64,000 nucleotides of DNA, from assembly GCA_964017155.1 (NCBI GenBank), contig OZ024855.1, positions 5,308,690-5,372,689 on the forward strand, written 5' to 3'. The stretch comes from Oasisia sp. SBJ-2009. Lineage: Eukaryota; Annelida; Polychaeta; Sabellida; Siboglinidae. A model generated the notes under the pieces. The model searched no databases. It was given only the letters and a program-made list of their open reading frames with translations, and had not been told where the DNA came from. Positions 57,701-63,283 of this stretch are shown here, in pieces; within the stretch, counting starts at the first letter, position 1; the number at the start of each line of letters is the position of its first letter. The position numbers and the translations under genes were made by a program.

Positions 57701-58126
57701 GACAGGCAACTGACTTCACTGTCTCTCCACCAGTCTGTGTCTGTGCCTTTCTAGCCTGCATCTTTGTAGCCCGGATTGTCTTATCAATCGCCGTTCTGCT
57801 GGGCAACAGAATGGGGCTACGTGTGCCTCTCGCCATCTCCAATATCAAACAGTCAATTCCAGATGACTAATGTATGTGTGTAAATACCTGGGATTGCCAC
57901 GTTGGCAGACAGTACAGGTGGACTGAGTGCTGTGTACCAAGCCATGTTGTTATCAAACTGACCAAGAGCTACACCCAACAGTACACCTACCACTTGGTCA
58001 CAGTGACCGGTGCACCTACATTCTACTTATACAACAGGCGTGACTGTGCGTGTGCGTACCTATGAGACTGGTGGGGTTGAAGATGTTGCCGCTAGGATTC
58101 GGGGAGTCCTTCTCCCCTGAATCCAT
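20819..58126 (-). CDS. BAZ2B: BAZ2-family chromatin reader (MBD, DDT, WHIM, two PHD, bromodomain), whole gene
   Basis: 37 coding exons on the - strand, 6834 nt, 2277 residues (human BAZ2B is about 2170). Domains: low-complexity N-terminus beginning MDSGEK (human BAZ2B begins MESGE); an RG-rich tract (458-508); MBD/TAM (about 686-775; PLEYGWRRETRIR, APCGKKLRSY, RDNFTFS); charged coiled coil (778-1061); DDT (about 1072-1182); WHIM motifs (about 1183-1245, 1351-1380 with FGQDRYRRRYW, 1746-1798 with GIRERNLQK, 1960-2001 with SIAWEKS-like CIAWEKSVMK); PHD1 (2002-2050); PHD2 (2051-2102); bromodomain (2167-2265). Known: BAZ2A (TIP5) and BAZ2B are non-catalytic subunits of ISWI complexes; TIP5 silences rDNA in NoRC. 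The start has G at -3 and +4 and an in-frame TGA four codons upstream. All phases agree. A skipped in-phase exon cannot be excluded. Confidence 0.93.
21500..21643 (-). CDS. BAZ2B: BAZ2 exon 36, bromodomain start
   Basis: Residues 2167-2214: LLTELEQHEAAWPFQMPVNG, then VIVQPMDLHTVKERLES. Contains the WPF shelf and the P-MDL motif of bromodomains. Confidence 0.97.
22057..22250 (-). CDS. BAZ2B: BAZ2 exon 35
   Basis: Residues 2103-2166: GNKSRKRRKPVSSKAD, then Glu/Lys/Ser-rich linker between PHD2 and bromodomain. The donor is GTCAGTGCA; a second CAG|GTCAGTGCA lies about 48 bases downstream, in phase but for frame content. Confidence 0.9.
22542..22584 (-). CDS. BAZ2B: BAZ2 exon 34, PHD2 end
   Basis: Residues 2088-2102: MPRKWCCAACACTK supplies the closing W-x-C-x2-C of PHD2. 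A 43-nt micro-exon with matching phases (2 in, 0 out). Confidence 0.9.
22730..22870 (-). repeat. 29-bp tandem repeat in intron 33
   Basis: About five units with CACAAACACCTTCCCACAGC (+ strand). Confidence 0.92.
23008..23120 (-). CDS. BAZ2B: BAZ2 exon 33, PHD2 first part
   Basis: Residues 2051-2087: CFVC, then CEHC, then HIDC, i.e. six or seven ligands of a second C4HC3 finger directly after PHD1. Human BAZ2A/B have, as far as I know, only one PHD. Confidence 0.93.
23587..23643 (-). CDS. BAZ2B: BAZ2 exon 32, PHD1 second half
   Basis: Residues 2032-2050: PKLENIPEGDWYCYECISK, with the final Cys pair (human PKITTIPDGDWFCPACIAK). Confidence 0.97.
24248..24337 (-). CDS. BAZ2B: BAZ2 exon 31, PHD1 first half
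   Basis: Residues 2002-2031: CCQICCHDDNEAELLLCDCC, then DKGYHTYCFK. Contains four zinc ligands plus the His-x2-Cys pair of a canonical PHD finger. Confidence 0.97.
24709..24915 (-). repeat. (GA)n-rich array at the exon 30 donor
   Basis: About 200 bases of GAGAGA (+ strand) with ACAGAGAGAG variants, abutting the donor GTGAGTCTCTCTC on the sense strand. Confidence 0.96.
24921..25146 (-). CDS. BAZ2B: BAZ2 exon 30
   Basis: Residues 1926-2001: IKLNLQNISSGSG, then WRQAVILAHTASQLSLCLSQ and CIAWEKSVMKV (human ARSAAQVALCIQQLQKSIAWEKS). The acceptor TTGTAG at 25147-25149 was preferred to a nearer CAG because only it keeps phase 2. Confidence 0.94.
25721..25941 (-). CDS. BAZ2B: BAZ2 exon 29
   Basis: Residues 1853-1925: SWRRPSDGSPDNSQ, then VKNRLLALEKNIERRYFQPP (human VTRLADLERNIERR). 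Phase 2 out. Confidence 0.93.
26150..27083 (-). repeat. 32-bp array of exon 28 donor copies
   Basis: About 16 good units (26520-27083) and many diverged ones beyond. On the sense strand each has GTACAGGTGAAGGTGTGTTA then GTGACTCAGTGT; the exon ends CTACAG|GTGAAGGTGTG. 32 is not a multiple of three, so distal donors would shift frame. Confidence 0.93.
27084..27244 (-). CDS. BAZ2B: BAZ2 exon 28
   Basis: Residues 1799-1852: DSLLEDVENMEERVCSASLQ (human VLQQVEDLERRVASASLQ). The exon end ACAG and donor GTGAAGGTG are the seed of the adjoining 32-bp array. Confidence 0.95.
27252..27612 (-). repeat. 44-bp minisatellite next to the exon 28 acceptor
   Basis: About eight units with CACTGGGTGACATAGGCATA and CATCATTTGTTACACAT (+ strand), starting a few bases from the acceptor of exon 28. 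Confidence 0.93.
27724..27802. repeat. GGGAGG-type simple repeat
   Basis: Purine-rich GGGAGGGGGAGGGGGA tract on the + strand (pyrimidine-rich in BAZ2 sense), intron 27. Confidence 0.9.
28129..28287 (-). CDS. BAZ2B: BAZ2 exon 27, WHIM3
   Basis: Residues 1746-1798: GWWQMTDVELVKSL, then RGIRERNLQKSLQKHMDYV (human RGIREKALQKQIQKHLDYI). Phase 1 at both ends. Confidence 0.96.
28786..30022 (-). CDS. BAZ2B: BAZ2 exon 26, WHIM2 and long linker
   Basis: Residues 1334-1745, the largest exon (1237 nt). It begins SELRKKVFEASHKLRGTSFG, QDRYRRRYWALPHCGGVYLE (WHIM2), then a long Ser/Val/Glu-rich linker with WFSVLPRRSCD (human WFSLLPRTPCD), ending KPIPDS (human KPIPEE). Confidence 0.96.
30644..30700 (-). 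CDS. BAZ2B: BAZ2 exon 25
   Basis: Residues 1315-1333: DDDGMTAEELSKQMDKLIH, equivalent to the human AASVEELEKQIEKL helix. Phase 0. Confidence 0.93.
31058..31290 (+). mobile_element. tRNA-derived SINE with body
   Basis: A head resembling a tRNA gene has an A-box-like GTGGTCGCGCGGTAGAGCG and a B-box-like GGTTTAATCCC. The body has CACCCCACATTTGCCTGTGT and CCCTTCTATCTGGTGTCT, also found at 34235-34445. Inserted in BAZ2 intron 24, opposite to transcription. Confidence 0.75.
31456..31666 (-). CDS. BAZ2B: BAZ2 exon 24
   Basis: Residues 1244-1314: LRMIRAKRFRKSATKL, then an acidic run (SDDDDDNESANESD) as at the same place in human BAZ2B. Phase 2 in, 0 out. Confidence 0.92.
32104..32178 (-). CDS. BAZ2B: BAZ2 exon 23
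   Basis: Residues 1219-1243: EIEKNIESINNLRRDKWIIE (human EIDKNIDYMSNLRRDKWVVE). The next exon completes GKLRKLR. Confidence 0.96.
32590..32699 (-). CDS. BAZ2B: BAZ2 exon 22, WHIM1
   Basis: Residues 1183-1218: FQALTPTQKGAILEFLCNEL (human FQAHTPAQKASVLAFLINEL), the WHIM1 motif. The donor segment GGGTAAGTACCCTC is tandemly duplicated (32556-32594); only the proximal copy avoids an in-frame TAA. Confidence 0.95.
33146..33256 (-). CDS. BAZ2B: BAZ2 exon 21, DDT end
   Basis: Residues 1146-1182: INSGNISEVLRIYIR (human VNRDNVSEILQIFM). Phase 0 at both ends. Confidence 0.93.
33497..33574. repeat. (GCAGT)n pentanucleotide microsatellite
   Basis: About 16 uninterrupted copies of GCAGT (+ strand) in BAZ2 intron 20. 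Confidence 0.97.
33947..34086 (-). CDS. BAZ2B: BAZ2 exon 20, DDT
   Basis: Residues 1099-1145: LPNLHSLQSGLLNDEEYVEG, then LLTFALDDPG (human VPNLSVLQEGLLN...LLSAAVCDPG). The Asp at the junction is split. Confidence 0.94.
34235..34445. mobile_element. Partial SINE copy in intron 19
   Basis: Shares CACCCCACATTTGCCTGTGT, GAAGAGACACTAAAAGCC and CCCTTCTATCTGGTGTCT with the copy at 31058-31290, but lacks the tRNA-like head. Its 3' part extends further (AACCCAAGTTTGGGCTGTTT). Confidence 0.65.
34678..34789 (-). CDS. BAZ2B: BAZ2 exon 19, DDT start
   Basis: Residues 1062-1098: LPGVRVSGSAF, then SCLMVVEFLQNFGAALGF, the DDT-domain entry (human SDCLMVVQFLRNFGKVLGF). Phase 1 out. Confidence 0.95.
35155..36520 (-). 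repeat. 1.35-kb decamer array at the exon 18 donor
   Basis: About 136 copies of GAGGTAGACT (+ strand) with variants ATT, CCT, TCT at the last bases and G for T at position 5. It begins next to the exon 18 donor. Because 10 is not divisible by three, all frames stay open; translated frames are artefacts. Confidence 0.97.
36530..36607 (-). CDS. BAZ2B: BAZ2 exon 18
   Basis: Residues 1036-1061: EQKQMEMLVSSELKKPVEDM, then RLRDAK (human ELKKPNEDMCLADQK). The donor GTCAGT enters a decamer array within ten bases. Confidence 0.94.
36891..36953 (-). CDS. BAZ2B: BAZ2 exon 17
   Basis: Residues 1015-1035: ERDRLREEKKEEKIINRQRK, continuing the conserved charged helix. Phase 0. Confidence 0.94.
37615..37680 (-). 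CDS. BAZ2B: BAZ2 exon 16
   Basis: Residues 993-1014: EKERRRQHILLVKALEARKK (human RERRRQHMMLMKAMEARKK). Phase 0 at both ends. Confidence 0.94.
38640..41185 (-). repeat. 2.5-kb G-rich 18-bp minisatellite
   Basis: About 135 units of GGTAGGGAGGGTGTGGTT on the BAZ2 sense strand (variants TTAGGGAGGG, GCTAGGGAGG, TTTGGTT). Six-codon units explain the very long frames. A block near 39330-39660 recurs near 40538-40870. Confidence 0.96.
41396..41605 (-). CDS. BAZ2B: BAZ2 exon 15, Pro/Leu-rich insert
   Basis: Residues 923-992: PADESSAMAPGSTLAAPPLI, then QQEHERRRQMAAMMGL. It interrupts a coiled coil that is continuous in human BAZ2B. The acceptor GTCCCCAG was chosen because it alone keeps phase 0. Probably a skippable 70-codon exon. 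Confidence 0.8.
41606..43467 (-). other. BAZ2 intron 14
   Basis: 1.9 kb with no gene. It contains a diverged repeat with GGGTTAACTGGAGCA (about 41635-41810) and ACACCTGTCAATCAAAAC repeats (about 42960-43150). Confidence 0.6.
43468..43512 (-). CDS. BAZ2B: BAZ2 exon 14
   Basis: Residues 908-922: EREMKRQHIVLLKDQ, matching human KEMRRQQAVLLKHQ. Phase 0 at both ends. Confidence 0.92.
43660..43760 (-). repeat. 20-bp tandem repeat in intron 13
   Basis: About five copies of GCTTGCTGTGTAAGCACACT (+ strand). Confidence 0.8.
43967..44082 (-). CDS. BAZ2B: BAZ2 exon 13
   Basis: Residues 869-907: EIRKQREQQRLLRQQEKVHR, then IRLEREMRTQQIIE (human RMEKELRAQQILE). The donor GTTCGT is unusual but GT. Confidence 0.9.
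44329..44421 (-). CDS. BAZ2B: BAZ2 exon 12
   Basis: Residues 838-868: LARKVAEIKQWKKWERQRQK. Charged helix. Phase 1 at both ends. Confidence 0.9.
44775..44955 (-). CDS. BAZ2B: BAZ2 exon 11
   Basis: Residues 778-837: TYRLLSDSDVQAHYAVIEAR, then Lys/Arg/Gln-rich helix. Start of the long charged coiled-coil region between MBD and DDT. Phase 1 out. Confidence 0.88.
45027..45366 (-). repeat. 42-bp array of exon 10 donor copies
   Basis: About eight units. On the sense strand each holds CACAGGGCTACGTAAGTACC followed by TCATCACAGTGGAATACC. Most copies keep TAC|GTAAGT, a near-consensus phase-0 donor; two have TAT|GTAAGT. The unit is 14 codons and open. Confidence 0.95.
45363..45476 (-). CDS. BAZ2B: BAZ2 exon 10, MBD end
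   Basis: Residues 740-777: YLERNGISDLTRDNFTFS, then VGEFYEA. The exon end GGCTAC plus donor GTAAGTACC is the seed of the adjoining 42-bp array. Confidence 0.93.
45953..46064 (-). CDS. BAZ2B: BAZ2 exon 9, MBD core
   Basis: Residues 702-739: WRRETRIRSVGPRGIMGEV, then YHAPCGKKLRSYQEV, the MBD core. Both ends agree with the neighbouring phases (2 in, 0 out). Confidence 0.95.
46066..46300 (-). repeat. Imperfect ACA/CAACA-rich repeat at the exon 9 acceptor
   Basis: Irregular units of CAACAACACATCAACA-type words (+ strand) begin directly at the exon 9 acceptor, giving a TGTTGTTG tract on the sense strand. Confidence 0.7.
46642..46711 (-). CDS. BAZ2B: BAZ2 exon 8, MBD start
   Basis: Residues 679-701: NRKRRRRVILDETEIKIPLE, the conserved entry into the MBD/TAM domain (human has RRRVTDERELRIPLEYGW). 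Phase 1 in, phase 2 out. Confidence 0.93.
47140..47274 (-). CDS. BAZ2B: BAZ2 exon 7, acidic segment
   Basis: Residues 634-678: DGDSEDDSSLDGESDSSTDT, then KRANSQSPVPG. This matches the acidic stretch preceding the MBD in human BAZ2B. The acceptor GTGTGACAG was chosen over one ten bases downstream to keep phase. Confidence 0.88.
47730..48960 (-). repeat. 19-bp minisatellite after exon 6
   Basis: About 60 units of GTTGGCCGTGTACCTGAGT or the GTTGGTTGTGTACCTGAGT form on the sense strand, starting about 30 bases after the exon 6 donor. Two sub-types alternate irregularly. Confidence 0.95.
48986..49331 (-). CDS. BAZ2B: BAZ2 exon 6
   Basis: Residues 519-633: a Gln/Lys/Leu helix (EELKAQLEAELKQQQLQLKL) then Ala/Ser-rich sequence ending SSDTDSG. 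The acceptor was set at 49332-49334. Some repeat codons could be exonic if a more distal acceptor is used. Confidence 0.8.
49334..50362 (-). repeat. 30-bp minisatellite up to the exon 6 acceptor
   Basis: About 34 units on the sense strand of CTGACCCCGTGCATGACCTC plus GTGTCTCTGA. Two sub-types, with CATGAC/AATGAC or CTGCCC at one site, are interleaved. The array ends at the acceptor GTGCTCCAG of exon 6. Ten codons per unit, open in frame with exon 6. Confidence 0.95.
50800..50915 (-). repeat. Pentanucleotide array at the exon 5 donor
   Basis: About 22 copies of GTGTC (GTCAT at the far end) on the sense strand, starting within ten bases of GTGAGTGTGTG. The frame from exon 5 stays open through it to about 50791. 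Confidence 0.93.
50923..51474 (-). CDS. BAZ2B: BAZ2 exon 5, RG-rich segment
   Basis: Residues 335-518. It contains VMDLSMKKPK at 370-379, a loose match to the PxDLS motif bound by CtBP, a Pro/Met/Phe-rich middle, and an RG/RGG tract at 458-508 where vertebrate relatives carry AT-hook-like basic motifs. Phase 0 at both ends. The donor runs straight into a pentamer array. Confidence 0.88.
51640..52491 (-). repeat. 27-bp array of exon 4 donor copies
   Basis: About 19 near-identical units (51965-52491) of CACACCAACACAGCACAG followed by GTACGACCT, on the BAZ2 sense strand. Each is a potential CAG|GTACGA donor in phase 0. Diverged relatives continue to about 51640. Confidence 0.95.
52470..52574 (-). 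CDS. BAZ2B: BAZ2 exon 4
   Basis: Residues 300-334: an acidic/Ser-rich stretch (SDGSEVSSDSSLSDTASLDS) ending HTNTAQ. The last 18 bases plus the donor GTACGACCT form the unit of the following array, so the exact 3' end is ambiguous by multiples of nine codons. Confidence 0.85.
52618..52952. mobile_element. MITE in BAZ2 intron 3
   Basis: Left GTTCAAAATTTCACTTGTC and right, read on the other strand, CAGGGTTCAAAATTCTTC then ACTTGTCC, form imperfect terminal inverted repeats. The CAGGGTTCAAA end is hAT-like. No coding capacity. Confidence 0.55.
53173..53822 (-). CDS. BAZ2B: BAZ2 exon 3
   Basis: Residues 83-299, a disordered Ser/Pro-rich segment with SDDEKEKHLLKNGV and KKKQRSRNDS. The acceptor and first exon bases are duplicated upstream (53822-53962). 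The donor is GTACGT. Confidence 0.85.
53822..53962 (-). repeat. Tandem copies of the exon 3 acceptor
   Basis: Three to four copies of CTGCTGCAGGTACCAATGGG plus flanking bases with TATGAATGTGTTGTC. Each copy contains a pyrimidine/AG acceptor followed by the first bases of exon 3. The copy nearest the exon is the one consistent with the open frame; in the first upstream copies the frame also stays partly open. Confidence 0.85.
54323..54502 (-). CDS. BAZ2B: BAZ2 exon 2
   Basis: Residues 23-82: DYTALGTDAATTSAYLAHVA, then a Pro/Gly/Phe-rich stretch (FGGLGSLAEGLNPLSQ). Similar GGLGTLGT-like residues occur in human BAZ2B. Phase 1 at both ends. Confidence 0.85.
54503..58059 (-). other. BAZ2 intron 1
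   Basis: A 3.6-kb AT-rich intron. I see no gene in it; near 57100 a fragment with TTCACTTGTCAGG resembles the end of the MITE at 52618-52952. Confidence 0.6.
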
Positions 58127-58161
58127 GCCAAGTCCTCAGTCCACTGCGCAATCTTGGCTTT
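58060..58161 (-). CDS. BAZ2B: BAZ2 exon 1 (coding 58126-58060)
   Basis: Residues 1-22: MDSGEKDSPNPSGNIF and on. The exon likely starts at an acceptor TTGTAG next to 58161, so 58127-58161 is 5' UTR and a further non-coding exon lies upstream. An in-frame TGA precedes the ATG. Confidence 0.82.
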   Translation of the reverse strand, partial: KAKIAQWTEDLAWIQGRRTPRILAATSSTPPVS

Positions 58162-60269
58162 CTACAACCAGCACATTCAAACAAGTATTTACTGTCAACT
58201 CTCAATAAACAACAACTGCCTGTCTCAGCCACAGCTGGGATTACATTAACCTAACCACTCGAAGGAATTTGAAGGCAAGACATTAAATTAGCAATACATT
58301 TTTTTTTTTTATTTAAATACTGTTAATAAAAAAAAATCTTAATTGACAAAGAATTTATTACCTAAAAATGGTTCCATATTAGCTAGGGTAACGATCAAGG
58401 TATATTCTGACTGCCTTATGATAGATTTATCAACGTAGCAATACACTATAACTACATTCCATCCGACGCATTAACGCGTCATTGATTTTATTCGCAGTAG
58501 ATTTCTACAAATTTAAGAAAAATTCATCACGTCTATTTGTCACTGATATATTTACAAACCAACCTATCAAAACCAATTACATGGGCCAACAACCGCTACC
58601 ATCAATTGTGCCAAACCCTGCTGCATGCACACAGTCGAAATGAATGTCAGAAGAGAGCAGACACAAGACGCCACAGCAGACGGCTTGGCCATGCCAGACA
58701 AAAACCTTGTAAGATAAAGCCAAAAATAACTCATCTACTGTTCAATGTTAAAGGCCGCAGACATTTAAAAAACAAAAAAAATCCATATTTCTGTTTTGAT
58801 AGATTTGAGTGATACAAACAATGTATTCTGCAACAAGAAAAAAAAAAATTGTCCGTCAAACTAGTCACAGAAAATAAGATTTATGTTTTCAATCTGCGCT
58901 GTCTAAGAGAGTGCCTGATAACTAGGTCATTACATCACAAGGCAGACAGACTCAACACAACATATTCAATTTACATTATAAACACATAAATGACATAATG
59001 TACATTTTAAAGTAGCACTTGGTACAATATTGCTGCAGACAAAAGTTGAACGATCTGAAGTATTCTGAACATAACATGTGAATGATGACAGAAAGTATAA
59101 ATTGTACATTTACACTCAACATGCTCTTGAAAGAGTCACAGTGGAATTGTCCAACGCTCAGACTTTTTACATTATAAGGACATGTGACGCTGACGACTGT
59201 CAAGTTGTTTTGACAGTTCAAGAGTGACGAATGACGTCATATAACAGTTGTCACAATGATGATGCGACTAAGCAAAGGCCATATAAAATAACTTAGGGTT
59301 TCTCATCAGTACTGCAGTCAAAAGGTAAATGAGTTTTTTTTTATAAAGGTCAATGACACATTAGTGACTATCAAAGCGACCGTTTTTAACGATCAACAAC
59401 TTAAGATATGTACCAAACTCATGTATTTCTTGCTTGCGGAAAATCTGCAAACACAGTAATTAGCCTGACAAGAAACTTACTTTCCACATAATGATGACTA
59501 TATTCCAAGCTCGTTTTTCACCTGTCATTTTTTCCATGAAATGTTTGACAGAAATGAAACATTGTTTAGCTAATTTAGAACTGTTTATGGTCTTCAAAAT
59601 CAATACATAATTGTTCAGATTTGTTAAAGAGTTTAGAAACATTTGAACAATGCCACTATAATTTGAGTAGCTTTTGACACTCAAGTCATCTTGGATTGGC
59701 TTCTAAAACGTTTTTTTCTCATAAGGCATGTCTAAAAAATCCAGATAATAAACACGAATCTAATGTCCAATTTGTTATTCACTGTTGCATTCCAACAAAT
59801 GACAATGTTACTGCACAAAATGTACTTTCCACATTTTTTAATACTACTTAAATGTCACAGAATAAAAACAGGAAATCAAGACAAGTAACTAATGTTTTCT
59901 TTTTTGGTGCACAATTTTCACGCCATGCAATACGTCTATGCTATTATTAAAAACGGATGACCTGTCATACCTATGATTGATGGCTGAAGCAATTATCTCT
60001 GCTCATGCATGTATGTTTTATGATATGCCTATAAATCAAAAAGAAAAAAATCCTGGATACATCCTGTAACATATTTGAAGATTTACAATTTATTACGTTT
60101 ATGATGACTTAGAAATTATACCATATTACACCTAAATTTATTTTGATTAACCTAAAACACTAAATTTATTACTAAAACATTTGTGTATGAATGCACTGTG
60201 TATAATTGCATTACTAAGATGAGGAGACAGGTAGCAATAATAATTGCTCATCACTGGGCAGCCACAGAT

Positions 60270-60745
60270 AGTGTCCTGTTTAGACGAAGGGCTCTGCCTG
60301 CTGTTTCCAGATCAATCTGTCTTGTGCTATCCTCTGCCAGATGGTGTCCTGCCAATACTTGTCTAGTTCATCTTTCCAGTCTTCCTCTAGATTGTTTCCT
60401 TTCGTAAGGCTTCCACAGGGTGACACCAAATATCCATCAGTTGTCATATATTCTACTGATGTGCTTACTTCTGTCTTCTGATTTGCTCAATCTCGTTCAT
60501 GTCCACCTTTGTCGTCTCTGTTACCCAGATGTTTGTTTTTCTGTCCTGATATGTAACGTTTTTCTTTCCACCTTTGAGCAGCTGCTGGCTTGTTTTCCGC
60601 CTGGCTGGTGACACAATGTCTATATTTCCATGCCTGGAAGGACACATGAATGTTGTCCAGCCAGCCCTGACTCTTCTTGGAATCTCCTGTCTCTGTTGTT
60701 GTTTCTGTGCTGTATCACTATCCCAGGTAGACGCAGCTTTCACTT
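60270..60745 (-). pseudogene. Decayed RTE-type non-LTR retrotransposon, reverse-transcriptase C-terminus
   Basis: Read on the - strand: RRVRAGWTTFM, DRKTNIWVTETTKV with IEQIRR, and after frame breaks DWKDELDKYWQDTIWQRIAQ then DRLIWKQQAEPFV and a stop. These are landmarks of the C-terminal part of RTE/BovB-like endonuclease-reverse transcriptases (family pattern W-Q-R-x-A-x-D-R-x-x-W-x-x-x-A-E). 5'-truncated and frameshifted, so not functional. Confidence 0.75.
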
Positions 60746-61465
60746 ATTTATCTGAATAGTACTGAAATATTAGTGTGTTGTTTTATAGTGCCGCCTTGGC
60801 CTTTGACAGATATTTATAAATAATTACAAATGAAATTATTCACCACGCTACCATTAGCAAATGTATGTAACCTTGCTAATGCTTGTCCTTTGAACAGACA
60901 CTATCAACACCCACCCCACAATGATAAATAGCTCCAGTTACCATAGCAACCATTACAGCTGATCGGTGTTGATAGCCAATGTACCATACTAGATGGTCTC
61001 AGCGTACAACAAGCACCATGGCAGTTGTATCATTTTAATAATGATTTACTGATGTGTTAAGTAACATGCTTAAATTGATCAATGATGCTGAACTCTATCA
61101 ACTATTACATAAAAAGTGCCAACGATGGGCACTTTTTTTATTGCATGTAAGCAGTAAGCACAGCACGTTTTGTTGGCTTTTTTGCAATGATTAAGGTTTT
61201 TTTAATCGTGAACCATACCGGTGTCAGCGTAACCTATTACATGGTTAATTTCACACGGAATAATTAAGATATGGCTTTTTTGAGGATATCAAATTTAACA
61301 CCTTAATCATAAATTGTCCTTTAATAATTTCACCTCAAGTTTTTATTATTCATATTAGACTATTATTTATTATTACATTACATAACAAATATTTACTGAA
61401 ATATACAAATTAAACATTCATTTTAACATAATACATTACTGCTGACTTATATGTAGTCATCCTTT

Positions 61466-61866
61466 AGGGTTCATACACATCTGGACATTTGAAATTCAAG
61501 GCTATTCAAGACTTTTCAAGGCTATTTGAAAAAGAAATTCAAGACTGTTTTAATGACATATATGTACTTTTAACCTCAGTAAATTAAGTTAACATTAAAA
61601 ATGTTTACTCTACTAAAAAAAAAAATGGCGCCGACCACAATGAAATGTTGATTGCCCAATGTGCACCAGTTATTTTTGTGCATAGGCTTTTCCTTTTCTG
61701 GCTGTTATTCATCACAACAATTGAGTCAAAACAATATTTTATTGACTACAATTAAATTCAAGACTTTTTAAGACTACTTTGTAAAATTCAAGGATTTCAA
61801 GGCCTTGAATCTGGTCCCATCAAATTCAAGGCTTTTCAAGACTTTCAAGGCCCCGTACAGACCCTG
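61466..61866. mobile_element. hAT-like MITE
   Basis: Left AGGGTTCATACACATC and right, read on the other strand, CAGGGTCTGTACGGGGCC form imperfect terminal inverted repeats. Subterminal ATTCAAGGCTTTTCAAGACT words occur on both sides in opposite orientation. Confidence 0.6.
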
Positions 61867-62666
61867 ATTGATTCCTTGCATACCAGGGGTTGTTGTGCCA
61901 CATCCCCCTGAAAAACTCCTCTTTTAACGTCAGCCAATGAAATCGTCCACAAAGTGTGGTTGACCTCTGGTCAGGTGATTATTGTTTGGTGGTTTCACAC
62001 TACACACTATTATTAACTAAATAAGGCCTAGTTCACTAATACATGTACAAGTCAGAACAGTTACATAACACTTGTCACAAAGCAAGGACATCACTTGATA
62101 AGTTCATATCATTTAAGTCAGTCTGGTTCACAAAATACAGGAACTATACATTTGCCAAGAGAAATTGTCAGAAACAGTACCAACTAAATGGTTACAGATC
62201 AAACTTGCCAGCAAAGGTGGCACCAATTATACAGACATTCAAAGTTGTCTATCAAAGATCTGGATGGTCGGCCATCGAAGGGCTAAGCATGAATATATAA
62301 AAATTCAATATACAGCTGTATAAAAAATAATATTTAACCACATGCTTTGCTGTTTCATGCACTAATTGTTAATAAAAAATTAAATATACTGGTCAACAAT
62401 AAACTTTTTATTCTAGTCATTGTATTACTTGGTACTTCTCGAAATAATGGCCAATTACATAAATAATTTTTAAAAATATTATAAATGTGATTACTGAGTA
62501 AATTAAATATTGTTTGCCTTTTATACTTCATATAATTTATGTGAAGAAGTTTATAGTTATAACATAATTATTAATGACCTATTTTTATTGGAGTTTTACC
62601 CAAAAATATATCTTATTATATTTTCTTTATTTTAAATCACTGTTTTCTGAATAAAAAATAGACTGA

Positions 62667-63283
62667 TTAAAGGGAATAACAACAAGGCATTATATAAATT
62701 TCTTTTGTTGCATATACATGAAGTATATTATTATATGAAATATTTGAGTGTGTTTAAAAAATATATAAAAATATCTATATGTTTAAAATGTTATATTAAA
62801 CACGGCATGCCCGCAGATCCCGTGGAATTTTCAGATTTAATGAGCTAAGCGTTTTACCAACTATGACGTCACATCCCAGCATCCGTAAAAGCGCGGCAAA
62901 AATATGCATGTTTCAAAAAGCCCACTGGTTTGGTGGGGAATTTCTAATTCATTTGTTGTTGTTGTTACTTGGTGGGTATGACTATAAATATAAGGATGTA
63001 ATATTACACACTGTTAAAAATGTTAGTGGCCTTTTTGAAACATGCATATTTTTGCCGCGATTTTACGGATGCTGGGGTGTGACGTCATAGTTGGTAAAAT
63101 GCTTAGTTCATTAAATCTGAAAATTCCGCGGGATCTGCGGGCATGCCATATTTAATATAACATTTTAAACATATAGATATTTTTATGTATTTTTAAACAC
63201 ACTCAAATGTTACATATAATAGTATACTTCATGTATATGCAACAAAAGAAATGTAATTAATGCCTTGTTGTTATTCCCTTTAA
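62667..63283. mobile_element. Foldback element with TTAA ends
   Basis: Arms of about 280 bp are near-perfect inverted repeats, from TTAAAGGGAATAACAACAAG on the left to GTTATTCCCTTTAA on the right, around a loop of about 60 bases with (GTT)n. The arms contain TGACGTCA-type palindromes. No coding capacity. TTAA at both ends is compatible with a TTAA target duplication. Confidence 0.75.
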
